DNA from: Pisaster brevispinus
Taxonomy: Eukaryota > Echinodermata > Asteroidea > Forcipulatida > Asteriidae
DNA: 64,000 nucleotides
NCBI GenBank assembly: GCA_023634235.1
Contig: JAMKCF010000016.1
Coordinates: 5,503,140-5,567,139, forward strand
Direction: 5' to 3'
The number at the start of each line of letters is the position of its first letter. Positions within the stretch are counted from its first letter, which is position 1. Below the pieces are notes generated by a model. That model did not search any database, was not told where the DNA came from, and saw nothing but the letters and a program-made list of their open reading frames with translations. Both the position numbers and the translations under genes were made by a program. This document shows positions 56,266 to 64,000 of the stretch, one piece after another.

Positions 56266-57044
56266 AGCCCTTTTCACACGACGGAAAAAACGAACAATTT
56301 TTTGTAAAAAATTACAAATTGGGCTTCGTGTGAAAGGACACTAATATTTTACATCGCCTACATTCCTTGCGAAATTTTCGCAAACCTTGCGAAATTTTGT
56401 AGTAGGTCCCGACCTCCGACAAAATCTTACGCTAGCGTAATTTTTCGCAAGGAATCTAGTCAAACCTTCGTGTGAAACGATCCGTTGTTTATTGACCGAC
56501 AATCCTCGCGAAAGCGGTATTAACACGCATGCGTGAAGAACCTTCGGGAGCCGACCTTTGTGTGTTTACACACCGTTACCGGGCACTGGTCACCGTTGCG
56601 ACCATTTGCCACCTCGTCCGTGATTTCCCGCCAAACATGGCCGTTTTGGGTCAAACCATCCATTTTAGATTGGGCAGTTTCCTTCTCCATAATGTTTATC
56701 AAGGCAATCGTTTCCTTGTAGCACCAATATTTCTTGGCCTTCTTACTCTTATCTTTGGTTGATGTCTTCGCCGGTTGTTTTTTTGAGGATATTATGGGCA
56801 TAGTCTTATGAATGTGCACACGCGACATACGTCATCATTTAACTGGTACTAGCGCTGTTTAAGAACAAAAACTCTATAGTTCAGTGGTAACCAGCTAAGT
56901 CTGTACTCTCGTCTCATGGAACGTGGTCACATTTTTACTTGGTGTCGTGTGAAAGCTTGCGAAAGCGGGCAGGCGTGGGATGACTTCAGCGCTCGTTAAA
57001 TTCGTCGCAAGGAATGTTGTTTTTTTTCTCGTGTGAAAAGGGCT
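56266..57044 (-). mobile_element. Harbinger-like non-autonomous element, copy 3 (single), TSD TAG
   Basis: The ends AGCCCTTTTCACACGA and TCGTGTGAAAAGGGCT match the pair at 37.1-38.8 kb. TAG flanks both sides (56263-56265 and 57045-57047). It is shorter (779 bp) than copies 1 and 2 because of deletions near both ends of the interior. Confidence 0.88.
56520..56828 (-). CDS. Myb/SANT-like ORF, copy 3
   Basis: Same protein as copy 1 from about residue 15 onward (KTMPIISSKKQPAKTSTKDK, YWCYKETIALINIMEKE, NGHVWREITDEVANGRNGD, ending GSRRFFTHAC). The original start region is lost in a deletion, so the frame opens in unrelated codons. The end, KHTKVGSRRFF, is identical to copy 1, so the truncated C-terminus is a family feature, not a local accident. 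Confidence 0.5.
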   Translation of the reverse strand: MSRVHIHKTMPIISSKKQPAKTSTKDKSKKAKKYWCYKETIALINIMEKETAQSKMDGLTQNGHVWREITDEVANGRNGDQCPVTVCKHTKVGSRRFFTHAC

Positions 57045-57047
57045 TAG

Positions 57048-60000
57048 GAGATCTTTTGAAATTCTAACTTGCCACCTGTATGAAGATGCTAATTGCTATT
57101 GCTACTTTGCTGTCTGTTAAATGTATAGTTTGAATTTACATGCAGACAAAGTTAATTGGAAAGAAGACCACGCGCGAAACACAAATTAATAATTAGATAT
57201 ACAAAAAAATCAATTGTTCCAAACTACATTAAAATTGTATTTACTGTATGTGCCCTCTCTAATTGACTAAGTGTTTCCTTGTGACGTGCTTAGTTTGCTG
57301 TTTAACCTTAATGATAGTATTAATAATAGCATGGAGCTATCCTTTTTATAACGCCATGATAGTAGTGTTTGTCCTACATGTATGGCTGAACACAAAGTTG
57401 TTGATGTTGATACCTGGTAGTGTAAAAACTAATGATGACCAAAGTTGCTTCTCTGGAGCAGCTTAGTAGCCTTCTACATGTACATAGCGATACATCATAT
57501 GACACGATATGAACACGTTAATTACAGATTAATCAGTCGTAAGCAATGCTAAACAATTGTGGAATAAGCATGCCTTTGAACATGTTGAAAGTGTCCAGAG
57601 ATTCTGTAGCTTCAATTTGATCATGGCCTGTTTGTGAATTGTGACTGATCATGGAGGTACACTGTAATGGACTGATTCACATCAACATTTTTGCTTATGG
57701 TGAGTGTTGTGGTAGACCTTTTTTGGAAGTTAGTTCCGGTTTCTTTTGTAGGGTGAAGGACTGTGTGGTACTGCTGGGACAGTGTCAAGTAAAGCAGCTT
57801 TACATTGAAGACTTCTTAATACCATTAAGAGGACAAAAGCCAGTTGTGACTAACCACATCAATCAATTAATACTCTTTTTGTCATTAGTAAAAGCTGCTA
57901 TTGTAATGTAATCTATAATGCCAAGCAGTTAATTAGGCTATGGGCATGATGGGTGCACAATAACATTGTTGGTGGTCCAGCCAGTGTGCATGCCTCAACG
58001 AATGACCAAGAGTATGAGTAATCAGCATCTTTTATACATGTAGTGTCTCAAACCTCCTCCCCCTCACTGTTAATGGAATAACCTTTTTGACTGTCAGGAC
58101 TGTAATCAAATGCTGTATTGAACTACAGCCTTGGTTGGGAAAGAATGCTCTGTGGTACAAATGCTACAATGGGTATGAACCAGGAATATAAGACTCCATC
58201 TACACAGTGTAGGTGGTGGTAGTCATCTATTATTTACCTGTTTACTCAGCTATTTATCGAAAACAACATGTTTTTCCACTGATGAGAACTGCTGTGTTTA
58301 TTGCTTGGTGTTTAGTGTTTAGTCAAAGGATATTGCTACTGTGGAGAATATTTAGTACTGAGAATTATCGCAACATAATCCTGGATAATGTACTTTCTAC
58401 TTAAATGTTAAATGGCTTCCATCTTAAAGGTAAGACTGGTAAGATTAAGTTAACCGAATTAACACATGGTATACATTGTACAGTCATTGAGAAAGGATAG
58501 CCCAAAGTGTCCCCAGTTATTACTAACTGGATCCCCAGTTGTTACTAACTGGAAAGTTTGCAAGATACCCTCCTGTACTTGTTAGCAATGTGGGTTTAGC
58601 TGGCTTAGTCAGTTGATGTCTGCAGGTCTTTTAACACCTACTCAAGTAGGTCAGACTACTTTATTTACTGTTCAATTTATTGCTGACCTCCACTCACCTT
58701 CTCTGCTCTCTCTCTCTCTCTCTCACTCTCATACTGTGGATACAGGGTTTATGCTGAATTCAGTGTCTTGTTAGTTGATACACTCATCTTAGTTTTACTG
58801 TGCGAACAATCTTAAAACAAACATGGTTTATTATTGTTTGGATTGGTTTCGAAAAGCACATCAAGCACCAGATATAGTTGATGCATGGAGGTTACCTCCA
58901 TGGTTGATGTTTCTGAAAAAAGGGAAATGTGGAATTGTAATTTGTATTTATCCCAATGATGATCTATAGAATCTGTTGGTTCATTGGTTTTAATAAAATG
59001 TGCAAGTTTCTTAGAAAAAAGCAATTCACTTCACTGCACCATTGATTCCAAAAAGTCAAGATTCTATGTAAAGAGGGCATAATTTGTTCTTAGCAGAATT
59101 CTGGATTGGCATTTTTAAATTAATAGTTTAGCTGAAGTATTTTCTGTTTTTAGGTTCTTGAGACACTTCAATCCAAATCAATTTTTGATCCAAGGAGGTT
59201 TTTTATGTGATGGTACAATATTGTTTCGTTCATATCTTGAAATTGTCAACAAAGTGTTGAATAAGTAGTGTTTGGTTTGTATGTTCTAATAACTAGAGTG
59301 TTGTTCAGGCAATACAAAATGAGAGGAGACTTTGCCAAAGCTCTTGCAACTGACAGGATTGTGGGCAGAATTAAACAAGTTGCCCTGGGTAACTAGAACC
59401 AGCTTTAAACTTTGCTCCTACACGTACAAAAGCATTCAAATTAAGACCGGTTGATTAGTTTTTGAAGACTTGTTTTACATACAACTGCACATAACAATGA
59501 AAAATTACTGTATGTACATGCATTACAATACATGTACAGTGAACAAAATGAGGAGAATCGGGCAGTGTCTGCATTAAATTACTTCAGCTTTTGGCTATGG
59601 CTTCCCAGCCGTAGCCACTGCCAAGCCATCTGTTTAGATATGGCCTTACTTTCTCTTTCCCAATACTAAAGTAAGAGTATCAATCCCTTCTGTCTTACTT
59701 ATCACTTACAAACAGGAACATTTCAATTTGTTGAAATAGTAATATGAAAACATGTCCTTTTTAAGTCTGTGACTCATGTACTAACCATTTAGCAATACCT
59801 GTAGCTGTTTCTTGACATCTAGTTGACAGGATTTGATTGGTGTTATCTGAGGCCACTGATACACTGTGTTTGTGATGATGGGCTGAATGAACTTAGCAGC
59901 CTTTTGATATGATGTTTTGTTAAATGTTAGTCAAACACCCACTAATAGTTTTATAATCTTCTAGCAGATCATTGTAGTTTTATTCTGCAAGCCCCCCCCC

Positions 60001-60600
60001 CCCTGAAAAAAAGATGTGAATAAATAAAAACAGAATCAACACTTCAATACATTATTGGGTTTTTTATTTAAGAAATTTAAAAATGAATTTAAACATACAC
60101 CACTGTATCAAGAATTGTAATCAAATTGCCTTGAATTTATGGGGAGTTAAAGGCAGGAAGGCAACCGTAATATAGGTTATTGTTTTTGTAAACCACTTCT
60201 TGTCGGAAGACGTTCTTTTCAGCCAAACTTTTTCAAACTGAACTAGATCTAATGTGATTGTAAGTAACAACCACAGAGCTGTTCCTGAATGTTGACCTAA
60301 GAATTTCTGCAGCCCGAAATATGAGATGAGTCTGCGTTTTGTGTAATTTTCCTGTAATCCTGTTTGGCATTCATCACAGTCTAAATTTGTTTTAAAAAAT
60401 TCAGGTTTTTAAGCAAACATTTGTTAATACTTGTCATATCATTCGGGAGATAATCTTTCATTTCTAACTGGTCACCAGGGGGCGCTGTATGAACATGTCA
60501 TGTCACTATCATTATATATTTTTATTTAGAAAAACTGCACCACCTTGGTGTCTCATACAAAGACTAAGATAATCAAAGTGCTCAACTTTTTGGTGTAGAA
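57048..60600. other. Intergenic DNA; simple repeats only
   Basis: Contains a (CT)n run (about 58704-58724), a near-duplicate CCCCAGTT(A/G)TTACTAACTGG pair (58511-58553) and a poly-C run (about 59992-60003). No gene is supported. Hydrophobic frames at 57263-57466 and 58213-58404 lack splice or start support. Confidence 0.4.
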
Positions 60601-60639
60601 ACAACATTTCAAATATGTGTACCAACCTTTGTTATTCTT

Positions 60640-61330
60640 ATTCGAACCAGAGGAGAGGTCAAGTGGGTATGTGTATATCAATACATTTCACCAGGGGGGG
60701 ATATGAGCCAGAAGAAATCACACATATTAGAAGTTGATATCGTGCGGTTCAGGAGATATTATTACTTAAAATGTGGATCTGTAACATTTCAATAGAGGGT
60801 GCTGTAACAAGTGATGATATGGTCAGTCTGTTTTTCGAAAGTTTGAGTGTCACTGATAATTCCACAAAAAGACACCACATTTGGTTTATTTAAATTCGCA
60901 GCTGACCCATGGTATACAAATAGGATTAACTTGAGCTTCCTGTTTGGACCAGAAGAAAAGGTCAATGCGGGGTCATGTTTTAAAATAAAATATTACAGTG
61001 CTGTACGCTACAGGACTGTATGCTACAGGACAGTACAAAGATTATATCTAAAATATGTGGATCAGGAAATAAGATTGCTTTTTATTTTTGAGCTTCCTGT
61101 TTGGACCAGAAGTAAAGGTTAAAGTGGGGTCATCTTTATGAATAAAACGTTGCAAAAGTTAAAGGCTGTACAAGACGAAATCAAATGACGACTGTATGAC
61201 TTGTGGTTCAGGAGATAAGATTTGTTACATTTTGAGCTTCCTGTTTGGACTGGATGTGAAGGTGAAAGTAGGGTCATCTTTTTGAATAAAATGTTGCAGG
61301 TGTGTAAGCTACAAGAAATGAAGTCTTGGT
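60640..61330. repeat. Degenerate tandem array, units ~145-157 bp
   Basis: The motif TTGAGCTTCCTGTTTGGACC recurs at 60931, 61088 and 61232, each followed by AAGGT..A.GTGGGGTCAT and AATAAAA..TTGCA. A weaker first unit (CGAACCAGAGGAGAGGTCAA) precedes them. The layout resembles the 130-bp array at 10.4 kb. It is followed by AATAATAATATTATT and GAAACAATAGTTGTTTC, similar to the start of that element in reverse. Confidence 0.7.
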
Positions 61331-61379
61331 CAAAGAAAGAATGTTAATAATAATATTATTTTTAAAAAATTCTCGACAG

Positions 61380-62945
61380 AAACAATAGTTGTTTCAACTT
61401 AAATGATCATGTTGAAGTTGTTTCGTTTGAACTTGAAGTGGTGACGTTTATGAATGCCGGGAACAACTTTCAACAAGTTTTATTGTGTCAATGACAAAAA
61501 TTAATTCAGAAGGTCAAAAAAGTTCTGAAAAATAATACCACGCAAATCGAGTCACAGTAAACAATTTTTAAGACCAACGTGAAGTGGTTAATGTCACTCA
61601 TAAACTTGTGTTTTTCTGTGCTGAATTGTTTTGGTGTGTGTGTGTATAATATAACAATTTGATAATAATAATAAAAGAATAATAGTCAGCACTGGTTTTT
61701 AGGAACAGTCCAACGCTGCATCAAGGCTTGCTTCCTCCGGGTAGAACAAACCTGAACGAATTTACACATTTCGTTTTATAACCGTCACTAAAAATAGTGG
61801 CATTGATGTTTTAGTAATATACAGCTTTAAACACTATTTTGAGGAAACTCATTGCCCGTTATTGTCCCAAGTACAATGGATGTAATTCAAAGAGTCTATT
61901 TGTTGCCGTTAGTTTCTCTTGCAATTTTAATTGAATGGTTGAAGGTTGGGTGCTAGAGTAGTGCACTTAATTACAAAGTACTATTGATGGTTCAAGATGC
62001 TTACTGTAATCAAATGATTGATAATAATGGTAAGACTGGAAGTACTTATCATTACTGAACTAATTAATTAGCACAACAAAAAGGGATTCATTGAAGTAAA
62101 ATAAGATTGGATGTCAGGTAGATTTTAACCTCAAAGTCAAAGACCTTTTCAATATCAGCATTTTGATGATCAGCTCTTAAGGAAAACACACAGCCTTTAA
62201 GGACCATCTCTGCAACTGTTTCATAAGTGTTACCACTTGCATTACTTTCAAGAGAACTTATTCAATGTATATTTCTTTTAAGAAAGGAGAAGGGAGGAAT
62301 GAGAAATACACGTATCACATCACAGGCAAATCAGTCAGATTGAGGACATTCATTTATTTTACCTCCCCCCTTGCCCCTTCCACCTTCCCCATTTCTATTT
62401 TGAAAAATGTGATATTAAAATAAGGTTAATGTAAAATATCCTGGAGAAGCAATGAAACTGCATAATGATAAACCTATTGTCCCTAATTATGCATACCCTT
62501 TAAGGGCAAATGTATGTATTCCTTCATCCCAGTGCATGTAAATTATATCATAATGCATCAACCATCTGGGGCTTGTATGCAGTATTTATGTAAGATGTGC
62601 TGTATTTCTTTGTAGTTTCAGATAATATCAACATAATAAAACAAATCCGGTGAAGTGTTGATATTTTAAGATTTGAATGTCTATAATCATGGAGGAAGGA
62701 CATAAATATATGCTATAATTGTGTTTGTTCTTTAGCTTTGATTGTGTCTGGACATGTGGTCCTCTGCGACTGTAATTGTACATTTATTGTTTGTTTAGTT
62801 GATTGTGCCTTCATTGATCAGAATATAACACTGTTTGCTGCAATATAATTTGTAATTATTGTGATTGATTGATAGGTCTGTTTGATGATCTGACATTGTT
62901 GGTGTTATGGCAGGATAGAATGCAGCTAGCATCTTATCAATAATC
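61380..62945. other. Upstream region of the candidate gene at 62946
   Basis: AT-rich DNA with a (TG)n run near 61635. No promoter element can be singled out. It may contain the promoter and 5' UTR of the gene starting at 62946. Confidence 0.3.
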
Positions 62946-63009
62946 ATGGTGATACCTTACTTATGGTTGTGTCTGGTAACTGCTGGTGCTACTGCTGTAT
63001 ATGGACAAG
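62946..63009 (+). CDS. Candidate first exon of a new gene: signal peptide
   Basis: An ATG at 62946 opens 21 codons, MVIPYLWLCLVTAGATAVYG followed by Gln, then one base and a strong GTAAGT donor at 63010. The peptide has the n/h/c layout of a cleaved signal sequence with small residues (AVYG) before the likely cleavage site. No second exon was recognised in the last 1 kb. It could be the start of any secreted or membrane protein, including a neighbouring family member. Chance ORFs with this combination are possible, so confidence is moderate. Confidence 0.45.
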
Positions 63010-64000
63010 GTAAGTCAATTGCCATCCTCTGATTCATCTTCTGCATTATTGATAAGCAGTTGGCACTTTGCATTGCTCCAGGGAGACTCAATCTTACAAT
63101 GAAGATATGTGTCCTCATTACAACAAGCCGTATCTTTGCCCACTTTTTTGGGTCATGTTAGAAAGAAACAACCAACTATTTGAATGAGGATTTTTAAGGA
63201 AGGGCTGTAGTGCTCACTGATAATCAAGACAAGAAGTCCTCAACATTTATCCTCGACAAAAAACTCAACATTTATGGCCATAGACTGTCTCAAATGTATG
63301 GAAAACAAAAAACATGTCCAACAAAGACTATATAGTTTATGAAATATAAAATTGTTTAAGAAAATACTCACAGCAATTTCTTTTAAAAACAATTGATTTA
63401 AAAAAAATGATACAAGTTGTTTGTTAAAATAAACATTGAGGCATAATTAAGTTTTGGGATGAGGATACTTATTGCCAGATGAATTAGCGCTATAAACCAT
63501 GCCTTTGAAGGATGTCTCAAATTATTGTTTTGTTTGTAGAAACACTCTTTGTGAATCATGCTCAAATTTGTGCAACCATTACAAACCTGGTCGAATAATA
63601 ACGTGAATGTCAGTTGAGCAAAAATTCTGAATTGTTACAGGTGATGGGAAACTGGGAACAAGACTTATTTTCTGGTCTTCTTCTTTAATTTATTAAATTT
63701 ATTTTACTTTTGTATTGCTAAATTGCTAAATTTTATTTTCTTCACAATATGATATAATTCTTAAAGCCATAAACAAAAGTATTTGATGAACAGATCACAC
63801 ATTTGTTCAATTCAATGGTTGGGACCAACTTGGTAGGAGTTTGAATGCGTGTGAAACCTGCATGCAGTCTATAGCTGACTATTCCTTGAAAGGCTTACAT
63901 TGTAGTTGTATGAAAGTCAGCCATGGCTAAAACTTAGTCATTTGGACTCTTAAATAAATTCAAAATCCCTGAAATTTGGAGATGATACAAAATTGTGTGT

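Noticed and set aside
57263..57466. Hydrophobic 67-codon frame, possible membrane protein exon
   Set aside because: No acceptor, donor or recognisable family; AT-rich DNA often gives Leu/Ile/Val-rich frames.
58213..58404. 63-codon frame with TM-like composition
   Set aside because: No splice or start support and no family match.

Overview
This is AT-rich animal nuclear DNA: split genes with GT/AG introns, several tRNA-derived SINE families, MITEs, LINE scraps, a Gypsy-type LTR retrotransposon and a P-element-like transposon. The gene content and repeat style suggest a marine invertebrate deuterostome, most likely an echinoderm or hemichordate. That is an inference; no marker in the window fixes the species.

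Host genes. (1) The + strand from about 2.4 to 29.3 kb holds the last 14 coding exons of a SID1/SIDT-family multipass membrane protein (dsRNA/lipid-related, SIDT1/2-like). The frame stays open across all 14 exons (472 residues plus stop), and the 5' end lies upstream of the window or was not found. (2) Its 13.5-kb intron (8957-22473) contains a complete two-exon gene on the opposite strand (21358 down to 17797). It encodes a 486-residue type I membrane protein: signal peptide, Pro-rich stalk, one EGF, one FN3, one TM helix and a long cytoplasmic tail. (3) At 62946 a signal-peptide-like first exon with a good donor probably opens a third gene that continues beyond the window. (4) A weak candidate exon lies on the minus strand at 31.5-31.9 kb.

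Mobile DNA. 9.36-11.59 kb is a MITE split by a larger repeat that carries eight ~130-bp tandem units. 34.5-41.0 kb is a 5'-truncated, decayed Gypsy element: gag zinc knuckle, protease, RT, RNase H, integrase and a 3' LTR. Its pol is interrupted at 37.1-38.8 kb by a ~1.74-kb palindrome, made of two inverted copies of a non-autonomous Harbinger-like element with a Myb/SANT-like ORF. A third single copy sits at 56.3-57.0 kb. 43.44-49.44 kb is a nearly complete P-element-like transposon with terminal inverted repeats, an 8-bp target duplication (7/8 identical), subterminal inverted repeats and a nine-exon THAP-domain transposase gene broken by frameshifts. A palindromic SINE dimer (20.3-20.6 kb) is bounded by a single 14-bp target duplication. 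Several fold-back MITEs, minisatellites and simple repeats are scattered throughout.

The two well-supported host genes are structurally linked (nested), but the sequence shows no functional link between them. The rest of the window, especially 30.5-63 kb, is mostly transposon-derived or featureless intergenic DNA. I found no new multi-gene system. The most notable items are the P-like transposon, the palindromic Harbinger-like pair inside Gypsy, and the SINE inverted dimer.
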